A stretch of DNA of 64,000 nt from Acidobacteriota bacterium (GTDB lineage Bacteria; Acidobacteriota; Polarisedimenticolia; Polarisedimenticolales; Polarisedimenticolaceae): contig JAOTYK010000010.1 in the NCBI GenBank assembly GCA_029861955.1, positions 62,001 through 126,000 of the forward strand, in the 5' to 3' direction. The first letter of the stretch is position 1, and every line of letters begins with the position of its first letter. This document shows, one piece after another, positions 26,545 through 34,560 of this stretch. A program made the position numbers and the translations under genes. Under the pieces are notes generated by a model, which saw only the letters and a program-made list of their open reading frames with translations, did not search any database and was not told where the DNA came from.

Positions 26545-27060
26545 ATGCTTGCACATAAGAAGCGAATCTGGATTCCCCTACTGGGGGTCCTCATCGGCCT
26601 GGCCTGCGCCGGGACACCCACCGAGATCAGGAACCTCCGCGAACCGATTCCCGGTGTCTGGGTCGGTGGGCAGCCGACACGAGAGCAGCTGGAAGCGCTG
26701 GCCGACGACGGTTTCAAGACCATCGTCAACCTGCGGCAACTCGATGAAGACGGTGCCTGGGACGAGACATCTCTGGTCGAAGAACTGGGGATGCAGTTCC
26801 TGCACATCCCGATCGGCGGTGCCGAGGGATTCCATCGCGAGAACGCGGAACGGCTGGCAGCCGTGGTGGATGACCCGGCACGACAACCGGCTTTGATCCA
26901 CTGTGCCAGCGGCAACCGAGTCGGCGCCCTGTTCGCCGTCAAGGCCGTAGCCCTCGACAACGCGACCGACGAGGAGGCGCTGACGCTGGGTCGCGCCGCC
27001 GGTCTCACTCGCCTTGCGGATCAGATGCCGGAGATTCTCGCCTCGCTGAAAGCGAACTGA
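26545..27060 (+). CDS. Dual-specificity/PTP-like phosphatase domain protein, probable lipoprotein
   Basis: 171 residues. A short hydrophobic leader with a possible but weak lipobox (LIGLACAG) is followed by a PTP-like fold: NLREPIPGVWVGGQPTREQLEALADDGFKTIVNLR, then HIPIGG and the active-site-like HCASGNRVGALFA. This is the small family that includes the beta-lactamase-hydrolase-like N-domain (DUF442-like), with Cys and Arg in a short loop (CASGNR, four residues between) rather than the classic CX5R. AGGAGGA at 26532-26538 fixes the start. The substrate is unknown; location is periplasmic or outer membrane if the leader is real. Confidence 0.75.
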   Translation: MLAHKKRIWIPLLGVLIGLACAGTPTEIRNLREPIPGVWVGGQPTREQLEALADDGFKTIVNLRQLDEDGAWDETSLVEELGMQFLHIPIGGAEGFHRENAERLAAVVDDPARQPALIHCASGNRVGALFAVKAVALDNATDEEALTLGRAAGLTRLADQMPEILASLKAN

Positions 27061-27066
27061 GGACCG

Positions 27067-27423
27067 CTATTCGACGGCCTTCAACGTGCCGATCCACGCG
27101 ACGATGCGCTCCAACTCTTCGTCGGTGCCCTTGAATTCCTTCTTGTGGTCGTTGCCATCAAGTTGGATCTTGCGACTGAGGAAGCCCGTCATCCACTCCG
27201 CGTCACGACCCCCGGCCGGAAGCGCCGGGCCAATCATCTTCTCGGACTTGATCTTCGCTTCGATCTCAAACTCCGGAACCGCGTGACACATGTTGCACTT
27301 CTGGGCGATGAACGTCGCCTGTCCATCGGGGGCACCCGGCTCGTAGGCCATGGCCGTCGAGAGACAACCCAGAGTCATCAGGAAAGCTAACGTCACCCAT
27401 AGCGTTGTTGATCGAATCTTCAT
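27067..27423 (-). CDS. Small periplasmic c-type cytochrome
   Basis: 118 residues with a signal peptide (LAFLMTLGCLSTAMAYEP) and one heme-binding CNMCH motif. A Met in MIGPALPAGG probably serves as the second heme ligand region, and the C-terminal helix (TDEELERIVAWIGTLKAV) is typical of class I cytochrome c. It would carry electrons in the periplasm. It lies convergent to the phosphatase-like gene, with 6 bases between stops. No partner oxidoreductase is adjacent; the nap cluster is about 7 kb away. Confidence 0.88.
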   Translation of the reverse strand: MKIRSTTLWVTLAFLMTLGCLSTAMAYEPGAPDGQATFIAQKCNMCHAVPEFEIEAKIKSEKMIGPALPAGGRDAEWMTGFLSRKIQLDGNDHKKEFKGTDEELERIVAWIGTLKAVE

Positions 27424-27543
27424 CTGTCACCTCTCGGAAAACATCGGTTGTGTAAATGCTGTGTCACTAATGATACCAGCGACGTCAGCCGGCTGTGGAC
27501 AGGGTCGATCCATAATGCCAAGATCCCCGTACTGGAGGTCCCG

Positions 27544-28806
27544 ATGGTGTTTCGACGGCTGACGCTTGTACTCTCTCTCTTCCTGGCGTGCGGTACGCCG
27601 CTCTGGGCCGGGCCACAGATCCTCCGCGCCGCACGGATGCTCGACGTCGACAGCGGCAAGATCCTCTCGCCGGCGGTCATCGTCGTACAGGAAAATCATA
27701 TCTCGGCGGTCAACCCGGAGCAACTTCCGGTCGATGCCACGACGATCGACCTGGGGGATGTGACCCTCCTCCCGGGCCTGATGGACATGCACACCCATCT
27801 GACCTTCGCCCTGGAGGGGCACTGGGTCCACCGGGACGTCGAAGAATCGGCCTCGGACGCGGTTCTGCGTGGCGTGAAGCACGCCCGTGTGACGCTTCAC
27901 GCGGGGTTCACGACGGTGCGAAACGTCGGCTCCGGTGGCTTCGGCGGCGTCGCGTTGATGCGTGCTATCGAGCGCAACGACATCGAGGGGCCGCGGATCG
28001 TACCGGCGGCTCACTCCCTTGGCGTCACCGGCGGGCACTGCGATACCACCGGCTACGCACCGGGAATCCAGGAACTGGACTACCGACAGGGGGTCGCCGA
28101 CGGAGTCGATGAGGTCGTCAAGGCCGTCCGCTACCAGATCAAGCACGGTGCGAAGGTCATCAAGACGTGTGCGACCGCCGGCGTGTTGTCCTTCGAGGAG
28201 ACGGTCGGCGCTCAGCAGTACAGCGACGACGAGCTACGCGCGATGGTCGACGAGGCCGACCGTCACGGCATCAAGGTCGCAGCCCACGCCCACGGCGCCG
28301 AGGGCATCCTCGCGGCGGTCAAGGCCGGCGTGGCGTCCATCGAACACGGCTCGATGCTGACCGACGAGATCCTCGGAGAGATGAAACAGCGCGGTACCTA
28401 CCTGGTGCCGACCACCTACCTCGTGGGCGCCATCGACATGGATAATCTGCCGGCGCCGATCCGTGCCAAGGCAGAGTTCATCCTTCCCCGGGCGGTGGAT
28501 AGCCTGCAGCGCGCCATCAAGGCGAGGATCAACATCGCGTTCGGAACCGACGCCGCCGTCTATCCCCACGGCGACAACGGCAGAGAGTTCGCCGTCCTCG
28601 TTCAGCGCGGCATGTCTCCTCTGGAGGCGATCCGCACGGCGACGATCCACTCGGCGGATCTCCTGGGCGTGGACGATCGGGGCCGTATCCGGAAGGGTCT
28701 GCTGGCAGATCTGGTTGCTGTTCCCGGAAACCCGCTGGAGGAGATCGGTGTGATGGAGCAGGTCGTCTTCGTGATGAAGGACGGGGTGGTTGCCAAGCAA
28801 CCCTGA
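27544..28806 (+). CDS. Secreted amidohydrolase (imidazolonepropionase/prolidase-like metal-dependent hydrolase)
   Basis: 420 residues. A signal peptide (LVLSLFLACGTPLWA) precedes an amidohydrolase with LLPGLMDMHTHLTF (first metal pair HxH), TTVRNVG, KVIKTCATAGV, GIKVAAHAHGAEGI, VASIEHGSML and FGTDAAVYPHGDN, in the order of the imidazolonepropionase-related group. The start is the ATG with GGAGG upstream (27534-27538). Many relatives act as periplasmic peptidases or carboxypeptidases on small peptides; the substrate here is not identified. Confidence 0.87.
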   Translation: MVFRRLTLVLSLFLACGTPLWAGPQILRAARMLDVDSGKILSPAVIVVQENHISAVNPEQLPVDATTIDLGDVTLLPGLMDMHTHLTFALEGHWVHRDVEESASDAVLRGVKHARVTLHAGFTTVRNVGSGGFGGVALMRAIERNDIEGPRIVPAAHSLGVTGGHCDTTGYAPGIQELDYRQGVADGVDEVVKAVRYQIKHGAKVIKTCATAGVLSFEETVGAQQYSDDELRAMVDEADRHGIKVAAHAHGAEGILAAVKAGVASIEHGSMLTDEILGEMKQRGTYLVPTTYLVGAIDMDNLPAPIRAKAEFILPRAVDSLQRAIKARINIAFGTDAAVYPHGDNGREFAVLVQRGMSPLEAIRTATIHSADLLGVDDRGRIRKGLLADLVAVPGNPLEEIGVMEQVVFVMKDGVVAKQP

Positions 28807-28919
28807 TCCTCGTCGTCGCTCTCGTTCTCGAAGTCACCGCCGCCACAGGGGAAGTGCGCCTGGTTGAGGTCGATACATCGCCGAGGAAGTATACGAAGAT
28901 CTTGGTGCCGGGTCAGGGA

Positions 28920-29339
28920 CTACGAATCGTCCACGTCGACTTTACGAGCCTGGGGAATCGAGCACGCCTCGGTACAGCCAAAGACGTGACTGATCACGTA
29001 ACGATTTCGTGCGACTCGCCTGTAGACCCACTCGGCGATCCAGATCACACCGGGAAACCAGAGCAGGAGCCAGAGAGGGAACAGCAGCGGAATGCGTAAG
29101 GAGAGATGGCGGAACGCCCGGGCCGCACGATGGATCTTGCCCCTGGGCGTAATGCAGTGGATCGCCTCGAGCTTCTGCTCATGGGTCAGGTCGGGGACCA
29201 ACTCTGCCGTCTCCGGGTGAGAGAGCGGCATCAGCCGGATCGTGTCGAACCAATCCAGCCTGGTGAAGACTCGCATCTGAGCGGAGCACATGCCACAGGT
29301 GTCGTCATACAGCAGCTTGTCCTGTGTGGCCCGACCCAT
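28920..29339 (-). CDS. DCC-family (DUF393) thiol-disulfide oxidoreductase-like protein
   Basis: 139 residues. The family motif YDDTCGMCSAQM lies near the N-terminus, and RLMPLSHPE, a thioredoxin-like strand, follows. ITPRGKIHRAARAFRHLSLRIPLLFPLWLLLWFPGVIWIAEWVYRRVARNRYVIS contains a membrane-interacting helix, usual in this group. Function is predicted to be disulfide or redox chemistry; no member is well characterised. The 113 bases downstream (28807-28919) hold nothing I can assign. Confidence 0.85.
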   Translation of the reverse strand: MGRATQDKLLYDDTCGMCSAQMRVFTRLDWFDTIRLMPLSHPETAELVPDLTHEQKLEAIHCITPRGKIHRAARAFRHLSLRIPLLFPLWLLLWFPGVIWIAEWVYRRVARNRYVISHVFGCTEACSIPQARKVDVDDS

Positions 29340-29378
29340 GACGCCTCCCGTCTACCATCAATATACGGGACCGGGATC

Positions 29379-30380
29379 TTACGGCAACTGACTGAACCCG
29401 ATCAATTTGCCCCGTTGCTCGTCCCACAGCTTCAAACGGGCACACTTCAGACTCTCACGCATCGTGAGCCGAGTGACCTGCTGCAACTCCGGATTCTCAC
29501 GGACACACTGCTGAAGTCGATAGTTGGGGATGCGGCTCGAGAGATGATGAACGTGGTGGATACCGATGTTGCCGGTCAACCAGTGAAGCAGCCGAGGAAG
29601 ATCGTAGTGCGAGGCGCCCTTCAGTCCCGCCTTGTGGAAGTTCCAGCCGTCGTTGTTCTCCCAGTAGGTGTCCTCGAACTGATGCTGGATGTAGAACAAC
29701 CAGATCCCCAACGAACCGGCGAATACGATGATCGGCAACTCGACGACCAGGAACGGCTTCAGGCCGATGGTCAGCGCCGCGATCGTCATGACGGCAGCGA
29801 TGGCCAGGTTTGTCAGGAAGACGCTGGCCCACTCCTTTTTCCACGACCACGGCGTCGCCGCAGGAAAACGGTGACGAAGGATGAACTCGTAAAACGGTCC
29901 GAAGATGAATAACACCAGGGGTGTGCGATACATCCGGTACTTGAATTGGCCCCAGCGGTCGAGGGCCAGGTACTCGTTGACGGTCAGCGTCGTGACGTCA
30001 CCGAAGCCACGATGATCCAGATCGCCCGAGGACGCGTGGTGGAGTGCGTGTGTCCGACGCCAGTAGGTGTAGGGGGTCAGCGTGACGACTCCCAGGATCG
30101 AACCGAGGATCGTATTGGCGGTCTTGGACCGGAAGAACGACCCATGCCCGCAGTCGTGTTGGATGATGAACAACCGAGCCTGCAGACCGGTGGTAGGAAT
30201 CGCAAGCAACAGGGTCAGCCAGTAAGAGATCTCCAGGCTGCGATACATCAGGAACCACATGATGCCAAACAGCACCACGGTGTTGATCAGCTGAAACAGG
30301 CTTCGTCCAACGCTGGGTCGGGCGTACGGTCCAAGGATTTCGCCCCAGCTTCGGGGCTTGCCGCCTGTGGCGTCCTTCAC
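29379..30380 (-). CDS. Membrane fatty acid desaturase
   Basis: 333 residues from a GTG with GGAG 8 bases upstream; a TTG 33 bases earlier is possible but has no ribosome site. Three histidine boxes bind the di-iron centre: HDCGHGSFF (about 75-79), HALHH and HHVHH near the C-terminus. The membrane segments and the order FYIQHQFEDTYWE...GNIGIHHVHHLSSRIPNYRL are typical of omega-6/delta-12-type acyl-lipid desaturases. It would introduce double bonds into membrane lipids. Confidence 0.92.
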   Translation of the reverse strand: MKDATGGKPRSWGEILGPYARPSVGRSLFQLINTVVLFGIMWFLMYRSLEISYWLTLLLAIPTTGLQARLFIIQHDCGHGSFFRSKTANTILGSILGVVTLTPYTYWRRTHALHHASSGDLDHRGFGDVTTLTVNEYLALDRWGQFKYRMYRTPLVLFIFGPFYEFILRHRFPAATPWSWKKEWASVFLTNLAIAAVMTIAALTIGLKPFLVVELPIIVFAGSLGIWLFYIQHQFEDTYWENNDGWNFHKAGLKGASHYDLPRLLHWLTGNIGIHHVHHLSSRIPNYRLQQCVRENPELQQVTRLTMRESLKCARLKLWDEQRGKLIGFSQLP

Positions 30381-30502
30381 GATGGGTCTCCAGCGACGGG
30401 TCGGGGAAAACAATCAAGAACGTTGAGAATAACGCCCTCGCACCCGGCTGGCAACGGCCGACGGCAGTATTTCCCGCCCTCGACTATGATGGTTGATCGA
30501 TC

Positions 30503-31534
30503 ATGCGCTGGCTACCGGGCACGCTCCTATCCCTGTTTTCAAACGACCTGGCCATTGACCTGGGGACGGCGAACTCCCTCGTCTTCTGTAAGGGCGTGGG
30601 GATCGTCCTCAGCGAGCCCTCGATCATCGCCGTCAATGAGAAAACCGGCGAAGTCGTGGCGGTCGGCGTCCGTGCCAAGGAGATGCTGGGCCGCACGCCG
30701 GGCAATATCAAGCTCGTCCGTCCGATGAAGGACGGCGTCATCGCCGACTTCGAGCATGCGGAGAAGATGCTCTCCAGCTTCATCACCCGGGTCCACAAGC
30801 GCTCGATCGGGGTGCGACCGCGGATCGTCATCGGTGTCCCCAGCGAGATCACCCCTGTCGAGAAGCGCGCCGTGCACGACGCCGCCACCAACGCCAAGGC
30901 CGCCGAGGTGTTCCTGGTCGAGCAGTCGATGATGGCCGCCATCGGTGCCGGACTGCCGATCAACGAACCCGTCGGCAGCATGGTCCTCGATATCGGCGGT
31001 GGCACCGCCGATGTTGCCGTCATCTCGATGGCCGGCATCGTCTACTCGAAGGCGATCCGTGTCGCCGGCAACAAGATGGACGAGAGTGTCAGCCACTACA
31101 TCAAACGAAAGTACAACCTGCTTATCGGTGAACGGACCGCCGAGGAGATCAAGATCAAACTCGGTTCGGCCTATCCTCAAGAAGAGGAGAGCACCATCGA
31201 GGTCAAGGGTCGCGACCTGGTGGAAGGCGTACCGAAGAGCATCACCATCTCCGACGAGGAGATCCGCGAGGCGTTGTCGGAACCGGTGGCCACCATCATC
31301 GAGGGCGTGCGTTACGCGCTGGAACATACGCCGCCGGAGCTTGCCGCCGACATCGTCGATCACGGAATCGTGTTGACCGGTGGCGGCGCGCTGCTGCGTG
31401 GGTTGGATGAACGGTTGCGACAGGAAACGGGACTGCCGGTCTTTATCGCCGACGAGCCGCTCACGTGTGTCGTGATGGGAACCGGCAAGATCCTCGACGA
31501 TTTCGACCTGCTCTCCCGGGTCTCTCTGGGGTAG
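30503..31534 (+). CDS. mreB: Rod shape-determining protein MreB
   Basis: 343 residues. The actin-like phosphate loops are clear: DLAIDLGTANSLVFCKG, VVIVGVPSEITPVEKRAV-like block (IVIGVPSEITPVEKRAVHDAA), LDIGGGTADVAVISM and VLTGGGALLRGLDERL. A short amphipathic start (MRWLPGTLLSLFSND) would hold it at the membrane. It organises cell-wall synthesis. Unusually, mreC, mreD or pbp2/rodA do not follow; the next gene is a glutathione transferase 3 bases later, so this may be a stand-alone or second copy. Confidence 0.94.
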   Translation: MRWLPGTLLSLFSNDLAIDLGTANSLVFCKGVGIVLSEPSIIAVNEKTGEVVAVGVRAKEMLGRTPGNIKLVRPMKDGVIADFEHAEKMLSSFITRVHKRSIGVRPRIVIGVPSEITPVEKRAVHDAATNAKAAEVFLVEQSMMAAIGAGLPINEPVGSMVLDIGGGTADVAVISMAGIVYSKAIRVAGNKMDESVSHYIKRKYNLLIGERTAEEIKIKLGSAYPQEEESTIEVKGRDLVEGVPKSITISDEEIREALSEPVATIIEGVRYALEHTPPELAADIVDHGIVLTGGGALLRGLDERLRQETGLPVFIADEPLTCVVMGTGKILDDFDLLSRVSLG

Positions 31535-31537
31535 AGC

Positions 31538-32443
31538 ATGGCAGATGACGCAATGACGGTGACTCCCCAGTTCAAGAAGGAATGTTCGCCCACTGGCGAG
31601 TATCTACGGCAAGAGAGTGCGTTCCGCCGCTCGGTGAAGGCCGAGGCCGGCCGCTATCATCTTTATGTCAGTTACGCCTGCCCCTGGGCTCACCGCGCCA
31701 TCATCGTCCGCAAGCTGAAAGGTCTAGAGGATGCGATCTCGTTGTCCGTGGTGGACCCAATCCGCGACGAGCGAGGCTGGACGTTCGGGGACACCGGCGG
31801 TGAGTTCGCCGACCCGATCAATGGGTTCAAGTTTCTGATGGAGGCCTACCAGGCCACCGATGCTTCCTTCGATGGCCGTCCCAGCGTTCCTGTGCTGTGG
31901 GACAAGAAGGAAGGCGTCATCGTCAACAACGAGTCGGCGGAAGTGATCCGGATGTTGGACTGCGAGTTCCACGATCTGGGCAATCGAACGGTGGATCTCT
32001 ATCCGGTGGATCATCACGAAGAGATCGATCGGATCAACAAGCGGGTCTATCGCGAGATCAACAACGGCGTCTATCGTTGCGGGTTTGCGACGACGCAACG
32101 GGCCTATGATCGGGCGTTCGATACGTTGTTTTCTGCGTTGGACTGGGTCGAGTCGTTGCTGGCGGAGCGACGCTTCCTTGTCGGCGACGTCTGCACCGAG
32201 GCGGACTGGCGGTTGTTCACGACGCTGGTTCGGTTTGACGCGGTCTATGTGGGGCACTTCAAGTGCAACTTGCGGCGGATCGCGGACTATCCGCATCTGT
32301 CACGGTATCTGGCGGAGTTGGTCGCGGTGCCGGGGGTGGCGGAGACCATCAACATGGATCACATCAAGCGGCATTACTACGTGACGCATCGGGCGATCAA
32401 TCCGACGGAGATTGTGCCGAAGGGGCCGGAGTTGTCTTTTTAG
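31538..32443 (+). CDS. Glutathionyl-hydroquinone reductase (Omega-like glutathione S-transferase)
   Basis: 301 residues. The N-terminal active site YVSYACPWAHRAIIVRKLKGLE contains the catalytic Cys of the CPWA motif specific to this class. NNESAEVIRML and the C-terminal helical domain (FLVGDVCTEADWRLFTTLVRFDAVYVGHFKCNLRRIADYPHLS) are typical of the YqjG/ECM4 group. It would reduce glutathionylated hydroquinones. It starts just after mreB and is probably read from the same message, though the functions are unrelated. Confidence 0.91.
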   Translation: MADDAMTVTPQFKKECSPTGEYLRQESAFRRSVKAEAGRYHLYVSYACPWAHRAIIVRKLKGLEDAISLSVVDPIRDERGWTFGDTGGEFADPINGFKFLMEAYQATDASFDGRPSVPVLWDKKEGVIVNNESAEVIRMLDCEFHDLGNRTVDLYPVDHHEEIDRINKRVYREINNGVYRCGFATTQRAYDRAFDTLFSALDWVESLLAERRFLVGDVCTEADWRLFTTLVRFDAVYVGHFKCNLRRIADYPHLSRYLAELVAVPGVAETINMDHIKRHYYVTHRAINPTEIVPKGPELSF

Positions 32444-32484
32444 GGGCCGGGAGCCCCCGGCACTTCCCGCTGCCGGCGTCCAAC

Positions 32485-33582
32485 CTAGCGAAGTCGCACG
32501 AGCAGCAGCGAGCGATCGTCGTCCTGCGCCCCGTGGGCCCGGGTCAGCTGCAGCACGGCCTCAGCGATTTGCTCTAGCGGCTGGTCGCGACGCTCCCCGA
32601 TGGTCGTCTCGATCACGGCGTTCCCGAGCTGTTCACCACTCGCGTCTTCGGTCTCATTGAGGCCGTCCGTGTAGGCCGCGAGCAGATCGCCGGGCTCTAC
32701 GTCGACCGTATCCGTGCTACAGCTTTGCGGGAACAACCCCAGCGGGAGATGCCGGCTGCCGAGCTTCGCGGGCTCTTTGACGCCCGGCCGGTAGTGCAGC
32801 ACCCCTGAGTGGCCGGCGACGGCGAACTCCAGGCCGCCGCCCTCACGCGGAACACGAACGCCTGCGAACGTGGTGTACATCTCGGACGTCGTTACCTGCT
32901 CCAGCAGCGCGTTCAACCCGGTCAACGTCTCACCCAGCGGTCGCGGCGACTGCAGCAGCGCACGAAAGGCCGATTTGACCATCCCCATCACGACGCCGGC
33001 GCGAACGCCATGCCCCGAGACGTCGGCGACGAAGATGTCGGTCCCTCGTCCGTGCTCGACCACGTCGATCAGGTCGCCACCCATTTCGCTCGAGGCGATC
33101 GACACGCCATGAACCTCGAAACGGTCGCTCTGCGTGCTGATCGGAGGTGCAAGCGTCTCGTGGATCTGCCGGGCCAGCTCCATCTCCGTCTTGAGGCGCA
33201 GCGTGGTGCGACCTTGGCCGGTGATGAACACGACGAACAGCACGTAGCCGGCGACGATCGCCGCGGTCGTGGCCACGCCTTCCCAGGACACCGTGCCGCG
33301 AACTCGAGCCAGACCGAAGGCGAGGATCATGCCCAGTTGAAAGAAAACGATGCCGGCGATGCACCATCGCGAAAACGTGAAAGTCGCCGCCCAGGAGACG
33401 GCGACTCCGCCGGACAGAGCCCAGATCAACGCCATCCAACCGATCTCGGGAACCGGTTCCGACATCGAGATCGGCAACAACGCCACCGGAGCGAAGATGA
33501 AGAAGACCGCAATGAAGAACAGCAACGTAGCTCGGCCAGGGACGAGATCGAAAAAGCTGGGCTGATTCGTGGCAGAAGTCAT
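32485..33582 (-). CDS. Membrane PP2C/SpoIIE-type serine phosphatase
   Basis: 365 residues from the ATG at 33580-33582. Several membrane helices fill the first ~140 residues (LLFFIAVFFIFAPVALLPI and others). A linker helix (LKTEMELARQIHETLAPP) leads to a SpoIIE/PP2C phosphatase domain with EMGGDLIDVVEHGRGTDIFVADVSGHGVRAGVVMGMV and LLAAYTDGLNET, holding the metal-binding Asp residues. It is probably an RsbU-like regulator acting on an anti-sigma antagonist. None is adjacent, so its partner lies elsewhere. Confidence 0.9.
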   Translation of the reverse strand: MTSATNQPSFFDLVPGRATLLFFIAVFFIFAPVALLPISMSEPVPEIGWMALIWALSGGVAVSWAATFTFSRWCIAGIVFFQLGMILAFGLARVRGTVSWEGVATTAAIVAGYVLFVVFITGQGRTTLRLKTEMELARQIHETLAPPISTQSDRFEVHGVSIASSEMGGDLIDVVEHGRGTDIFVADVSGHGVRAGVVMGMVKSAFRALLQSPRPLGETLTGLNALLEQVTTSEMYTTFAGVRVPREGGGLEFAVAGHSGVLHYRPGVKEPAKLGSRHLPLGLFPQSCSTDTVDVEPGDLLAAYTDGLNETEDASGEQLGNAVIETTIGERRDQPLEQIAEAVLQLTRAHGAQDDDRSLLLVRLR

Positions 33583-33983
33583 GGGACACTCACTCTGTAT
33601 CGATCGGAAACGGCCTGGGTTGCCAGGGGAGTATAGGACGGCGTTCGCGAAAGCCGCCCCCCCGTCGTTGGCGGAACTGTCCTTCCTCAAAACTATGCAC
33701 CCAGCATAACGCAGCGGTAGGGGCAGTGAGCGATGTGTCGGGGCGGCGGTGTCGGTGAGGAGTGACTAGGAAGCTCTGGGCGGGTCAGGTCGATCTGTGG
33801 CGTGGAGTGGGTTTCTGGCTCTCCGTGAGCGCCCAGATATTGGGTGCGGGCAAGGCCGGGAATTCTACTTCTGTAATTGAATCGGTCTAGTGGGGGCAGG
33901 TCACCCGTACTCCGTGAGTTTCGAAAAAAAGCGCTTGTTCCTCTTACCCGCAAAGAGATCGCGTTCGCTCCCAGGCGATCGCC

Positions 33984-34052
33984 GGCTACGAAGCCGCTCA
34001 ATCGAACTACGTGGCCCACTTCAAGACGCCGGCGCTGGTCGTCACGGGGGAG
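33984..34052 (+). pseudogene. Possible remnant of a prolyl-oligopeptidase-type hydrolase
   Basis: One frame reads GYEAAQSNYVAHFKTPALVV followed by TGE, which resembles the segment before the catalytic Asp in S9 peptidases and other alpha/beta hydrolases (spacer, then TP-LV-GE). The frame loses sense on both sides, and a neighbouring frame continues with PYDPQEFLRNRVF. A decayed gene piece is the likeliest reading, with low certainty. Confidence 0.28.
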
Positions 34053-34168
34053 AGCCGCCCTACGACCCGCAGGAGTTCCTGCGAAATCGAGTGTTCAAAA
34101 CTGAGGACTGACATCGAATTATTCGACTTCAACGCTCCATAAGAACGCCCGTCCAGCCCTGTCTGCAT

Positions 34169-34188
34169 TTGTTGGCGATCACTATAAT
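34169..34188 (+). promoter_or_regulatory. Candidate nap promoter with FNR-like site
   Basis: TATAAT at 34183-34188 is a good -10, 37 bases ahead of napD. TTGTTGGCGATCAC at 34169-34182 matches the FNR/Crp-type consensus TTGAT-N4-ATCAA at 8 of 10 positions. It lies too close to the -10 for normal class II activation, so either another start is used or the site represses. No fnr-type gene is in the window. Confidence 0.3.
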
Positions 34189-34224
34189 GATGCAGCGACA
34201 AAAATTCCCGCTCGGGAGAATACG

Positions 34225-34509
34225 ATGAATGTGTCTGGAATTCTGGTGGTTGTCTCGGTGACCGACGTCGGCTCGTCGGTCGAGAGGCTGGCGGCACTAC
34301 CCGGTGTCGATGTGCATCACATCGACGAGGAGACCGGGCGGATCATCGTCACCCAGGAAGCCGAATCGGTCCACGATGAGGTCGAGTGTCTGAAGACGCT
34401 CAAGAGATTGCCCGGTGTAATCCTGGCCGAGATGGTTCACCACAATTTTGAGGATGACCGCAAAGTGTTCGACGACATTCCTACCGTGCCGACGATGCTT
34501 CGGGATTGA
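34225..34509 (+). CDS. napD: NapD, chaperone for periplasmic nitrate reductase
   Basis: 94 residues. The NapD fold is recognisable from MNVSGILVVVSV, RLAALPGVDVHHIDEETGRIIVTQEAE and LKRLPGVILAEMVHHNFED. NapD binds the twin-arginine leader of NapA until the cofactor is inserted. It is the first gene of the nap operon, 51 bases before napA, whose product carries the matching Tat leader. Confidence 0.9.
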   Translation: MNVSGILVVVSVTDVGSSVERLAALPGVDVHHIDEETGRIIVTQEAESVHDEVECLKTLKRLPGVILAEMVHHNFEDDRKVFDDIPTVPTMLRD

Positions 34510-34560
34510 GCCGTCGCATTCTGCAAACACGTCACTATTTCAACTGCGAGGAGTTCGAAG

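Larger units (their letters stand above)
33583..34224. other. 642-base intergenic region with a gene remnant and the nap promoter
   Basis: No intact gene is seen. The left part should hold the promoter of the minus-strand phosphatase. The middle holds a short coding-like stretch (33984-34052). The right part has a candidate promoter for napD (34169-34188). No tRNA, repeat or clear terminator was found here. Confidence 0.6.

Noticed and set aside
30539-31363. Minus-strand open frame of 274 codons opposite mreB
   Set aside because: Asp/His/Leu-rich shadow of a conserved gene.
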